This document shows positions 1 to 5,769 of a DNA stretch of 8,372 nucleotides, piece by piece (the first letter of the stretch is position 1; each line of letters starts with the position of its first letter). A model generated the notes under the pieces. The model saw only the letters and a list, made by a program, of their open reading frames with translations. It searched no databases and was not told the origin of the DNA. Source of the stretch: Marinagarivorans sp. UBA5868 (lineage in GTDB: Bacteria; Pseudomonadota; Gammaproteobacteria; Pseudomonadales; Cellvibrionaceae); contig DJFQ01000126.1 of the NCBI GenBank assembly GCA_002432095.1, positions 2,296 through 10,667 of the forward strand, given 5' to 3'. Both the position numbers and the translations under genes were made by a program.

Positions 1-785
1 TGCAGGTAAACCACCTTGGCATTTGGCCGACGGTTGATAAGGGCGTTACCAACCGCGTGCATTAGATGCGTCTTACCTAAACCTACCCCTCCGTAAATGA
101 ATAGTGGGTTATAGGAGCCACCCGGATTCTCCGCCACCTGAGTAGCCGCCGCCAAACCCAGTTGGTTAGATTTACCTTCAACAAAGTTCGCGAAGGTGAA
201 ACTCGTATTCAGGTAGTTGCGATGAATGAGACCGCCTTCGATATCTTCTTTGGCAATCCGCCGGACAGGGGCGTCGGGCTCCGCCGCTTCACTGTAATTT
301 CCGGGTCGGGAGAGCATTACATTCTGCTCTTCGGCAGGAATATTACCCACCATATCTCGATAAGCACCGGATGTGGCATCTGCAGCGTCTATTGACGCTG
401 AGCTGAACGAAGAACGGTCCCTCGACCAATGCTGGTCATGATTAGCGGGGGCCGATTCGTGTGTATGGAAAGTAGCGATGGGCGGCGTTTGCCGCGGCAA
501 AGAAGCTTGAGCTGGTGAAGAGGTACCATTTCGCAAAAAAGCCGCTTCCTGACGCGCCATAACGCCGAGCTCAACGGAGCTATGGCCATTCTCGGCGACG
601 ATTTCGCGGATGCGGTGAAGAAATTTATCATTGACCCAATCTAGAACAAAACGGTTAGGCGCAAACAACCTCAAACTCCCTCCGTCTTGATCCGCTTTGA
701 GGGGCCTAATCCAGGTATTGAACTGTTGAGCTGGCAATTCGCCCTGCAACCGCAGTAGACAGCGGTCCCATAGAGAATCAGGCAA
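1..785 (-). CDS. dnaA: Chromosomal replication initiator DnaA (N-terminal part; 3' end outside window)
   Basis: DnaA is the AAA+ ATPase that binds DnaA boxes and opens oriC. The reverse strand reads without a stop for 261 codons to the window edge. Domain I (about residues 1-80) starts MPDSLWDRCL and contains LPAQQFNTWIRPL, typical of the DnaA oligomerisation and helicase-contact domain. Residues ~85-190 are a Ser/Ala/Pro-rich, poorly conserved domain II linker. Domain III begins near YLNTSFTFANFVEGKSNQL and carries the Walker A motif GGVGLGKT at residues 232-239 (69-92). Walker B, the sensors and the DNA-binding helix-turn-helix lie beyond the edge. The start is inferred to be TTG at 785-783: it is the only plausible initiator after the in-frame upstream TGA, and AGGAG sits 6 nt before it. 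The gene diverges from rpmH across a gap with DnaA boxes, as in Pseudomonas. Product identity is very secure; the start is fairly secure. Confidence 0.96.
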   Translation of the reverse strand, partial: MPDSLWDRCLLRLQGELPAQQFNTWIRPLKADQDGGSLRLFAPNRFVLDWVNDKFLHRIREIVAENGHSSVELGVMARQEAAFLRNGTSSPAQASLPRQTPPIATFHTHESAPANHDQHWSRDRSSFSSASIDAADATSGAYRDMVGNIPAEEQNVMLSRPGNYSEAAEPDAPVRRIAKEDIEGGLIHRNYLNTSFTFANFVEGKSNQLGLAAATQVAENPGGSYNPLFIYGGVGLGKTHLMHAVGNALINRRPNAKVVYL

Positions 786-922
786 AGGAGACTCCTGTTT
801 ATCTTTCGTTGTGCAAGACGTGGATTCTAAAGCGCCGATTCAGCAAAACACTGAATGGAACAACAAATATCGCCAAAATGCTCAAAGTGACACACGCGCC
901 ACAGAGCCAGAAATGGTTGGCC

Positions 923-951
923 ATTCTAACCACTTTCCTTAGAGTTATCCA
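923..951 (-). promoter_or_regulatory. Putative dnaA promoter overlapped by a DnaA box
   Basis: On the minus strand, TGGATA (951-946, four of six matches to TTGACA) is followed after 17 bp by TAGAAT (928-923, five of six matches to TATAAT). The -35 hexamer lies inside the perfect DnaA box at 945-953, so bound DnaA would be expected to block RNA polymerase. Transcripts would have a leader of about 130 nt before the TTG start. DnaA autorepression is established in E. coli; its operation here is inferred. Confidence 0.5.
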
Positions 952-953
952 CA
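945..953 (+). promoter_or_regulatory. DnaA box, perfect consensus TTATCCACA
   Basis: This is an exact match to the high-affinity DnaA box TTATCCACA on the + strand, immediately followed by a GATC (954-957). It is the box nearest dnaA and overlaps the inferred dnaA -35 element, so it may serve both initiation and autoregulation. Confidence 0.88.
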
Positions 954-999
954 GATCCACGCAAAGAAATTTTTCCCTGTATTGTCACTATACTGATTC

Positions 1000-1008
1000 T
1001 GTGAATAA
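1000..1008 (-). promoter_or_regulatory. DnaA box, TTATTCACA
   Basis: The + strand reads TGTGAATAA, that is TTATTCACA on the minus strand. This fits the relaxed consensus TTWTNCACA and differs from the perfect box at one position. It lies between the two stronger sites, in the AT-rich part of the gap. Confidence 0.7.
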
Positions 1009-1086
1009 CGCCTAATACCAGTGAAAAAATTCCCTTTAATCCAACAAAATAACCGTCTTGAATGTCAAATTTCTTTTGGAAAAACC

Positions 1087-1095
1087 TGTGGATAA
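1087..1095 (-). promoter_or_regulatory. DnaA box, perfect consensus on minus strand
   Basis: The + strand reads TGTGGATAA, an exact DnaA box on the minus strand. It faces the box at 945-953 across 133 bp and is followed 3 bp later by a weaker box in the same orientation. Confidence 0.88.
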
Positions 1096-1098
1096 AGC

Positions 1099-1107
1099 TG
1101 TTGATAA
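1099..1107 (-). promoter_or_regulatory. DnaA box variant TTATCAACA
   Basis: The + strand reads TGTTGATAA, one mismatch from the perfect box. Its start is 12 bp from the start of the neighbouring perfect box, about one helical turn, in the same orientation. This spacing suits cooperative loading of a second DnaA protomer next to a strongly bound one. Confidence 0.6.
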
Positions 1108-1185
1108 GCTGGACAAAAACTGTACAAATAATCCTGTAATCCGCGTCGTTGCTCGTTTTCATGCTTGGAAGCGCGCCTTTCAGAC

Positions 1186-1236
1186 TAAAATTTTATCGTT
1201 GCGTCCAGAAACCTTCTTCTATATTATTCCGCGTCC
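1186..1236 (+). promoter_or_regulatory. Putative rpmH operon promoter with UP-like element
   Basis: An A/T palindrome TAAAATTTTA (1186-1195) resembles an UP element. It precedes a weak -35 TTGCGT (1199-1204), a 17-bp spacer and a good -10 TATTAT (1222-1227). A GC-rich discriminator CCGCGTCC follows (1229-1236), a pattern associated with stringent control of ribosomal promoters. The expected leader to the rpmH start is about 70 nt. The assignment is by eye; a different upstream promoter is possible. Confidence 0.5.
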
Positions 1237-1303
1237 TTAATTCCGACCTGGGTTGCCAGGGCAGACAAGTACACAATCCGCAAAACCCTCAGGTAGTGAT
1301 GTC

Positions 1304-1438
1304 ATGAAAAGAACATTCCAACCCAGCAATCTGAAGCGCAAGCGCAACCATGGTTTCCGTGCACGTATGGCAACCAAAGGTGGTCGTAAAGTATTGGCTC
1401 GCCGTCGCGCCAAAGGTCGCAAGCAGCTGGTCGCTTAA
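1304..1438 (+). CDS. rpmH: 50S ribosomal protein L34
   Basis: L34 is a small, very basic protein of the large ribosomal subunit that binds 23S rRNA. The 44-residue product has the full family signature: [19 protein letters not shown] at the N-terminus, then [22 protein letters not shown], and its length is that of the family. The ATG at 1304 is chosen because the conserved protein starts there. The same frame extends upstream to 1253, but that extension is not part of L34. The Shine-Dalgarno is weak (AGG at 1291-1293, 10 nt from the ATG). It is first in a cluster with rnpA, yidD, yidC and mnmE and diverges from dnaA, the widespread bacterial arrangement. No clear terminator separates it from rnpA, but a strong one lies inside rnpA. 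Confidence 0.98.
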   Translation: MKRTFQPSNLKRKRNHGFRARMATKGGRKVLARRRAKGRKQLVA

Positions 1439-1462
1439 TATTTTTTGCCGAGGTGTTCGGCT

Positions 1463-1891
1463 TTGACTGTTTCCCTCCAGAGTCCCACAGACTCCGAACA
1501 AAACGAAGCTGACACTTCACCCCCCCAGCGATATCAATTTCGCAAGAATCAGCGCCTGTTAAACCAGGCGCTTTTTTCTGCTGTCTTCGCCGATGCTCCC
1601 ATTCGTGCTTCCCATCCAAATTTTTTAATACTTGCCCGCCTCAACACGACGGGAGTTGCACGCCTCGGATTAGTGATTCCCAAAAAGCACGTCCGTAAAG
1701 CGAACCAGCGCAATCAAATCAAGCGGATAGCGCGCGAGACGTTTCGCAAGGAGCAACACAAACTTCCGGCGATAGATGCTATAGTTCTGGCCCGGCGCGG
1801 AGCCGAGATTGTCCCACGACAGCAACTGACTTCTCTTTTTACCGGTTTATGGAAACGCATCACCAAACGTGCCAGTGCGCCCACACCATAA
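1463..1891 (+). CDS. rnpA: Ribonuclease P protein component
   Basis: RnpA is the protein subunit of RNase P; with the catalytic RNA it removes 5' leaders from precursor tRNAs. The core starts near residue 23 with [20 protein letters not shown], followed by [18 protein letters not shown] and [10 protein letters not shown] (residues 67-95), the RNR-type RNA-binding helix. Where E. coli reads RNRIKR, this protein reads RNQIKR. With a TTG start at 1463 it has 142 residues, longer than the 119 of E. coli because of a polar, acidic N-terminal extension. TTG 1463 is preferred because GAGG (1450-1453) lies 9 nt upstream. TTG 1445 is an alternative with no obvious ribosome site, and no ATG precedes the conserved core. 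The gene contains an intrinsic-terminator hairpin at codons ~30-39 and overlaps yidD at its 3' end. Confidence 0.95.
   Translation: MTVSLQSPTDSEQNEADTSPPQRYQFRKNQRLLNQALFSAVFADAPIRASHPNFLILARLNTTGVARLGLVIPKKHVRKANQRNQIKRIARETFRKEQHKLPAIDAIVLARRGAEIVPRQQLTSLFTGLWKRITKRASAPTP
1551..1577 (+). terminator. Intrinsic terminator hairpin inside rnpA
   Basis: AGCGCCTG (1551-1558), loop TTAAAC (1559-1564) and CAGGCGCT (1565-1572) form a perfect 8-bp GC-rich stem. Its last T begins a run of six T (1572-1577). This is a textbook Rho-independent terminator but lies within rnpA codons ~30-39. It would terminate part of the rpmH transcription, favouring L34 over RnpA, while ribosomes translating rnpA could prevent the hairpin from forming. 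The structure is seen directly; its activity is inferred. Confidence 0.75.
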
Positions 1892-2151
1892 ACCGCTTAA
1901 GTACGCGATTGCTGATCGTACCTATCCGGTGTTACCAGTATTTGCTGAGTCCCTGGCTGGGGCACCACTGTCGTTTCCAACCCACCTGCTCCCACTACGC
2001 CATAGAAGCTCTCGAACGCCACGGACCCAGCAAAGGGTTAGTTCTGGCTTTACGGCGTTTGGGCAAATGTCATCCCTGGCATCAAGGGGGTTACGACCCG
2101 GTGCCCGATGCAGGCGTTGACCTTAAAAAATCCAAACGTTCAACATACTGA
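1849..2151 (+). CDS. yidD: Membrane protein insertion efficiency factor YidD
   Basis: YidD is a small, membrane-associated protein that assists YidC-dependent insertion of inner-membrane proteins. The 100-residue product contains the family core: an N-terminal amphipathic segment [18 protein letters not shown] (residues ~21-38), then [19 protein letters not shown] with its conserved cysteines (residues 41-59), and [14 protein letters not shown] (residues 73-86). The ATG at 1849 gives an overlap of 43 nt with rnpA. A similar rnpA/yidD overlap exists in E. coli, so translational coupling is likely. A shorter form from TTG 1909 would still hold the whole conserved domain, so the start is less certain than the identity. 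The next gene is its functional partner yidC, 16 nt downstream. Confidence 0.92.
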   Translation: METHHQTCQCAHTINRLSTRLLIVPIRCYQYLLSPWLGHHCRFQPTCSHYAIEALERHGPSKGLVLALRRLGKCHPWHQGGYDPVPDAGVDLKKSKRSTY

Positions 2152-2167
2152 AGAAGATGGTTAATAA

Positions 2168-3835
2168 ATGAAGATGGACTGGCTACGCACATCCCTAATT
2201 GCGGGCATCGCCCTTGTTTGTTTCCTGTTGATGATTCGCTGGGGCGAATTCCAGGAGCGAAATCAGCCGACGATCAGCCAGGCAACCGTTGCCGAAAACA
2301 CTATAGATCTCAGTGGAACGTCCGATGTGCCGAGTGTCAGCTCCACTCCGGCAGCCAACGATAACCAAATACCTGGGGCAACAGATCAACCCGAAACGCA
2401 AAGTACGGGATGGATTAGCGTAAAAACTGACGTTCTGGACGTGCTGATTGATCCACACGGTGGGGATATCGTCAAAGCCGCTTTGCCGACGTTCTACGCC
2501 AAACTCAACAGTCCCGATACGCCGTTTATCCTGCTCAATCAGACGGATTCGCACACCTACGTCGCCCGCAGCGGCTTAGTCGGCCCGGATGGCACCGATA
2601 CCAAGGACTCCCGGCCTCGCTTTACCAGCGCCAAAAGCAACTACTCGCTGGCAGACGGGCAAGAGCAATTGGCGGTGGATTTGGTTTTTCAGCAAAACGC
2701 GGATGTCACCATTACCAAACAGTTTGTGTTCAGCGCCGGCAGCCATCTAATCGACGTGCGCTACCTCATCGACAATTCCAGTGAAAAGCCCTGGCAAGCA
2801 ACGCTCTATGGCCAGATCAAGCGCGACAGCTACGACCCTAACCCATCAGGTTCCATGGGCATGAAACCCTTCCTCGGAGCCGCAACGAGTACTAATGAAA
2901 AGAATTATCTGAAGTTGAATTTCGACGATATCGCCGACGAATCTCTGACCCATAAAAAAGAAGGCGGATGGGTGGCGATGGTGCAGCATTATTTTCTTAG
3001 TGCTTGGGTGGCGCCCCAGGAAATGCTGAATGAGTTCCGCGTGTTCAAATCAAAAAATGCCGACATGTACTATCTGCAATTCACTTCGCAGCCCACTCGC
3101 ATCGAAGCGGGTTCAAAGGGCGAACTCAGCGCCGGCTTTTATGCTGGACCGAAGGACATTAAGACCCTGGAGAAAATATCGCCTTACCTGGATCTGACCG
3201 TGGACTACAGCTTTCTCTGGTGGATTGCCAAACCATTGTTCTACGCTCTCGACGGCATCCACAGTCTCGTCGGCAATTGGGGTGTAGCGATTATTCTGCT
3301 GACTATCTGTATCAAAATCCTCTTTTTCTACCCTTCTGCGGCCAGCTACAGATCCATGGCCAAGATGCGTAAAGTTCAACCGAAGATGTTGGAATTGAAA
3401 GAGCGCTACGGAGATGATCGCCAGAAGTTCTCGGCGGAGATGATGAAGCTCTATCGCACAGAGAAGGTCAATCCATTCGGCGGCTGTTTACCGATTCTGA
3501 TTCAAATGCCGGTGTTTCTCGCCCTTTATTGGGTGTTAATGGAAAGCGTGGAGTTGCGCCAAGCACCGTTCTTTTTATGGATCGAAGATTTGTCCGTGAA
3601 AGATCCTTATTACGTTCTGCCTTTGATCATGGGTGTCACCATGTGGATTCAGCAGAAATTGAATCCCACTCCGCCCGATCCCATGCAGGCGAAGATCATG
3701 CAAATCATGCCGGTGATGTTCACCTTGCTGTTCCTGTTCTTCCCTGCCGGCCTTGTACTGTACTGGGTGGTGAACAACACCTTGTCTATCACACAGCAGT
3801 ACATCATCACCAAAAACATCGAAAAGGCCGGTTGA
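2168..3835 (+). CDS. yidC: Membrane protein insertase YidC (Oxa1 family)
   Basis: YidC inserts and folds inner-membrane proteins, alone or with SecYEG. The 555-residue length is normal for Gram-negative YidC. Residues ~9-24 form TM1, residues ~30-80 are a polar linker, and ~80-345 make up the periplasmic P1 beta domain. The conserved Oxa1 core follows: TM2 ~370-388, a cytoplasmic loop rich in charged residues (about 390-435, [15 protein letters not shown] onward), TM3 ~441-459 ([20 protein letters not shown]), TM4 ~479-497 and the last TM segments ~509-540. The hydrophilic-groove position that is Arg366 in E. coli is Lys383 here ([11 protein letters not shown]), the Pseudomonas-like form. ATG 2168 is used; ATG 2174 (starting MDWLRTS) is an equally plausible start, and neither has a strong ribosome site. 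The stop codon lies in the loop of a hairpin before mnmE. Confidence 0.97.
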   Translation: MKMDWLRTSLIAGIALVCFLLMIRWGEFQERNQPTISQATVAENTIDLSGTSDVPSVSSTPAANDNQIPGATDQPETQSTGWISVKTDVLDVLIDPHGGDIVKAALPTFYAKLNSPDTPFILLNQTDSHTYVARSGLVGPDGTDTKDSRPRFTSAKSNYSLADGQEQLAVDLVFQQNADVTITKQFVFSAGSHLIDVRYLIDNSSEKPWQATLYGQIKRDSYDPNPSGSMGMKPFLGAATSTNEKNYLKLNFDDIADESLTHKKEGGWVAMVQHYFLSAWVAPQEMLNEFRVFKSKNADMYYLQFTSQPTRIEAGSKGELSAGFYAGPKDIKTLEKISPYLDLTVDYSFLWWIAKPLFYALDGIHSLVGNWGVAIILLTICIKILFFYPSAASYRSMAKMRKVQPKMLELKERYGDDRQKFSAEMMKLYRTEKVNPFGGCLPILIQMPVFLALYWVLMESVELRQAPFFLWIEDLSVKDPYYVLPLIMGVTMWIQQKLNPTPPDPMQAKIMQIMPVMFTLLFLFFPAGLVLYWVVNNTLSITQQYIITKNIEKAG

Positions 3836-3849
3836 TCACCGGTCCTTTT
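3822..3849 (+). promoter_or_regulatory. Hairpin at the yidC/mnmE junction (weak terminator or attenuator)
   Basis: AAAAGGCCGGT (3822-3832) pairs with ACCGGTCCTTTT (3838-3849). This gives an 11-bp stem with one bulged T at 3843 and a 5-nt loop that begins with the yidC stop codon. Only four T close the 3' arm and they are part of the stem, so it is at best a weak intrinsic terminator. It ends 8 nt before the mnmE ATG, occupying the place of a Shine-Dalgarno, and could instead limit mnmE translation or protect the upstream mRNA. Confidence 0.4.
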
Positions 3850-3857
3850 GCTGTCCT

Positions 3858-5213
3858 ATGAGCAAACCCACTATCGCCGCCATCGCCACCGCACCCGGTC
3901 GCGGTGGCGTTGGCATAGTGCGTGTATCGGGCAGCAAATCCGCCGACATTGCCGCCCTTCTTCTGGGTCTCACACCGCAACCGCGCTACGCCCACTATGG
4001 CCCTTTTCGCGATGAACACGGCCAAGTCCTGGATCACGGAATCGCGCTGTTTTTCCCCAACCCTCATTCTTTTACCGGCGAAGACGTACTAGAACTCCAG
4101 GGCCACGGCGGACCGGTCGTTCTCGACATGATTCTTCAAGCGGTATTGGCATGCGGCGCCCAGCACGCGCGACCTGGTGAATTCACCGAGAGAGCCTATC
4201 TCAACGACAAAATCGACCTCACTCAGGCAGAAGCCATTGCCGATCTGATTGAAGCCTCTTCCACCGAAGCCGCACGTCAAGCAATGAATTCCTTGCAAGG
4301 GGCTTTCTCCCAGGAAATCCGCCAATTAGTGGAAGCGCTGATCCACCTGAGAATGTACGTGGAAGCCGCTATCGACTTTCCTGAGGAAGAAGTGGATTTT
4401 CTCACTGATGGTCGCATTGCCAACGATCTGGGAAAGCTGCTTGTCCGGCTGGATGCCATTTTTCAAACGGCGCGCCAGGGCGTTGTTATGCGTGAGGGCA
4501 TGAAGGTTGTAATCGCCGGCAGACCCAATGCCGGTAAATCCAGTCTGCTCAATGCTCTGGCCGAACGCGAGATTGCCATTGTTACAGATATCGCCGGCAC
4601 CACCCGTGATGTTTTAAAAGAGCACATTCACATAGACGGGATTCCGCTGCATATTTTCGATACTGCCGGTTTGCGTGAAAGCGATGATGCAGTCGAAAAA
4701 ATTGGCATTCAACGCGCATGGCAGCAAATAGACGATGCCGATCGCATTTTGCTTTTGGTAGACGTGACGGATCCTAGCCAAACTGAAGTTGATCAGCATT
4801 GGCCCCAATTCTTCGAACAACCTTATCTGCACAAACTGACGCTCGTTTTCAACAAATGTGATCGACTCAATGGTTCGTCCACCCCACTCCCAAACATTGA
4901 TATTCCGACACTGCTGATTTCCGCCAAAACTGGCGAAGGGCTGCAATCCTTAAAGGATCACCTCAAACAAAATCTTTCGCTCTCCGTCACACTGGAGGGC
5001 GGCTTCAGCGCTCGACGACGCCACTTGGAAGCTTTGGCAAAAGCGAGAACCTACCTGGATGCGGGTCATCTGCAACTGACCCAGCACGCCGCGGGGGAAT
5101 TGCTTGCAGAGGATTTGCGTCTCGCTCAAAACTGTCTCAACGAAATCACGGGCGATTTCTCCTCCGACGATCTACTCGGACGTATTTTTTCCGATTTCTG
5201 CATCGGTAAGTAA
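3858..5213 (+). CDS. mnmE: tRNA uridine-5-carboxymethylaminomethyl(34) synthesis GTPase MnmE
   Basis: MnmE (TrmE) is a dimeric, K+-dependent GTPase. With MnmG it adds the aminomethyl or carboxymethylaminomethyl group to C5 of wobble uridine U34 in tRNAs reading NNA/NNG codons. The 451 residues match the E. coli length (454). The N-terminal tetrahydrofolate-binding domain starts [21 protein letters not shown] (from residue 5) and contains [15 protein letters not shown]. The G domain has P-loop GRPNAGKS (221-228), GTTRD (247-251), DTAG (268-271), NKCD (332-335) and SAK (355-357). The C-terminus FCIGK (447-451) holds the conserved catalytic Cys. The ATG at 3858 is fixed by conservation but lacks a recognisable Shine-Dalgarno; a hairpin covers that position. 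It follows yidC by 22 nt, as in many gammaproteobacteria, while its partner mnmG lies 556 bp downstream with its own promoter. Confidence 0.97.
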   Translation: MSKPTIAAIATAPGRGGVGIVRVSGSKSADIAALLLGLTPQPRYAHYGPFRDEHGQVLDHGIALFFPNPHSFTGEDVLELQGHGGPVVLDMILQAVLACGAQHARPGEFTERAYLNDKIDLTQAEAIADLIEASSTEAARQAMNSLQGAFSQEIRQLVEALIHLRMYVEAAIDFPEEEVDFLTDGRIANDLGKLLVRLDAIFQTARQGVVMREGMKVVIAGRPNAGKSSLLNALAEREIAIVTDIAGTTRDVLKEHIHIDGIPLHIFDTAGLRESDDAVEKIGIQRAWQQIDDADRILLLVDVTDPSQTEVDQHWPQFFEQPYLHKLTLVFNKCDRLNGSSTPLPNIDIPTLLISAKTGEGLQSLKDHLKQNLSLSVTLEGGFSARRRHLEALAKARTYLDAGHLQLTQHAAGELLAEDLRLAQNCLNEITGDFSSDDLLGRIFSDFCIGK

Positions 5214-5284
5214 AACTTCAGAAGCGTTGTTCGCACCCTTTATCATCCTGTTTCCCACCGACGTTACTCATTTAACCCACAGAC

Positions 5285-5307
5285 TCATCCACAAGATATG
5301 TGGACGA
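5285..5307. promoter_or_regulatory. Inverted pair of near-consensus DnaA boxes
   Basis: TCATCCACA (5285-5293, +) and TCGTCCACA (5307-5299, -) face each other around a 5-bp centre. They share a perfect 6-bp inverted repeat, TCCACA (5288-5293) and TGTGGA (5299-5304). They have one and two mismatches to TTATCCACA. Confidence 0.5.
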
Positions 5308-5359
5308 ACCTACATACCCACAACAAGAAAACAAATTCCTCACATACATACACACAAAC

Positions 5360-5368
5360 TGTGGATAA
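5360..5368 (-). promoter_or_regulatory. DnaA box, perfect consensus, in mnmE-mnmG gap
   Basis: The + strand reads TGTGGATAA, an exact TTATCCACA on the minus strand. It is the strongest site of the second cluster and is identical to the boxes in the dnaA-rpmH gap. Confidence 0.85.
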
Positions 5369-5691
5369 AACCGGAAAAAACTGATGGAAACCTGCTGACA
5401 AAACTTAATTCTGTCCACATTTTTTCTGACGCCTTTTTAGCCATGTGCAGAACCGCATATTCGCTCCACAAGTCGCACACTCTTTTTAAGCCGGTAAACA
5501 ACCCATCCAACCAAGTGTTATTAGGCATCTATCTAGTTGATACACATAATAAAATTTCCCTTTCCCACAGGCTTAAGCGGACATAACAGTCACAATAAGT
5601 TCAAATCTTCTCTCTACATAACATCATTTTTCTTTCTTACTTCTTATTTAAAACTTTCCTAAAAACAATCCTTTTTTTGAGAGATCGTTTT

Positions 5692-5720
5692 TTGATCGCT
5701 TCTGTAAAATTCCCTATAAT
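5692..5720 (+). promoter_or_regulatory. sigma-70 promoter of mnmG
   Basis: TTGATC (5692-5697, four of six) and a perfect TATAAT (5715-5720) are separated by exactly 17 bp. T- and A-tracts lie upstream (5641-5691). The sequence after the -10 is GC-rich (CGCCGGCC, 5721-5728), a discriminator of the stringently controlled type. The start site would lie near 5727, giving a leader of about 43 nt. A GATC site is embedded in the -35 hexamer and another lies 11 bp upstream, so adenine methylation could influence it if the host has a Dam enzyme. Confidence 0.8.
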
Positions 5721-5769
5721 CGCCGGCCTCCTTCGATTAAGATGGCCACTTTTCTCCGGTGAATTACCC

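Larger units (their letters stand above)
786..1303. other. oriC: Candidate replication origin (oriC) between dnaA and rpmH
   Basis: This 518-bp gap has no credible gene. Seen in sequence: DnaA boxes at 945-953, 1000-1008, 1087-1095 and 1099-1107; an AT-rich stretch at about 963-1083 (70% A+T over 1021-1080); and promoters for the two diverging genes. Only one GATC (954-957) is present, so this is not a GATC-rich enterobacterial origin. In Pseudomonas the functional origin lies in exactly this rpmH-dnaA interval, which is the main reason for the call. Short ORFs at 809-1015 (+) and 926-1162 (-) have no recognisable content and run through the boxes. The exact unwinding site is not identifiable by eye. 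A second DnaA-box cluster at 5276-5569 is a competing or accessory candidate. Confidence 0.75.
5276..5569. repeat. Cluster of DnaA-box cores upstream of mnmG
   Basis: Eight CCACA/TGTGG cores occur in 294 bp: 5277-5281, 5289-5293, 5299-5303 (-), 5318-5322, 5360-5364 (-), 5415-5419, 5466-5470 and 5565-5569. One is a perfect DnaA box (5360-5368), and TCATCCACA at 5285-5293 is one mismatch away. TGATACACA at 5538-5546 also has one mismatch to the relaxed consensus. Random sequence would give less than one core on both strands in this length, although the C/A bias of the strand raises that figure. Likely roles are DnaA titration, a second origin, or control of mnmG. Confidence 0.6.
5214..5769. other. 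556-bp non-coding gap mnmE-mnmG: AT-rich, G-poor, DnaA-box cores
   Basis: No credible gene is present. An ORF at 5104-5586 overlaps the mnmE end in another frame and shows no domain-like content. The gap holds a cluster of CCACA/TGTGG cores (5276-5569), a 79-nt stretch with no G on the + strand (5600-5678), two GATC sites (5683-5686, 5694-5697) and the mnmG promoter. No intrinsic terminator follows mnmE. The C-rich, G-poor RNA from this region would suit Rho-dependent termination. It could equally be origin-related DNA, because the E. coli oriC also lies beside mnmG. Confidence 0.7.

Noticed and set aside
809..1162. Short ORFs on both strands in the dnaA-rpmH gap
   Set aside because: They have no family resemblance, overlap each other and the DnaA boxes, and lack ribosome sites.
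1247..1260. CCTGG-GTTG-CCAGG hairpin in the rpmH leader
   Set aside because: Only 5 bp with no T-run and no link to a known L34 regulatory element; could be chance.
1420..1446. T-run after the rpmH stop as an rpmH terminator
   Set aside because: Only a 4-bp AAGC/GCTT stem with an 8-nt loop precedes the run of T; too weak for an intrinsic terminator, unlike the one at 1551-1577.
2117..2149. Possible yidC promoter (TTGACC near 2117)
   Set aside because: No -10 element at 16-18 bp; the nearest TATAAT-like hexamer is 21 bp away. yidC is more simply read from the upstream promoter.
5104..5586. 160-aa ORF overlapping the mnmE end and the DnaA-box gap
   Set aside because: It is out of frame with mnmE, low-complexity, without recognisable domains, lacks a ribosome site and runs through dense DnaA-box cores; most likely chance openness of an A/C/T-rich strand.
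5677..5769. 31-codon N-terminal extension of mnmG
   Set aside because: The extension spans the perfect -10 hexamer and part of the promoter; MnmG homologues start at the ATG at 5770, which has its own GGTGA.
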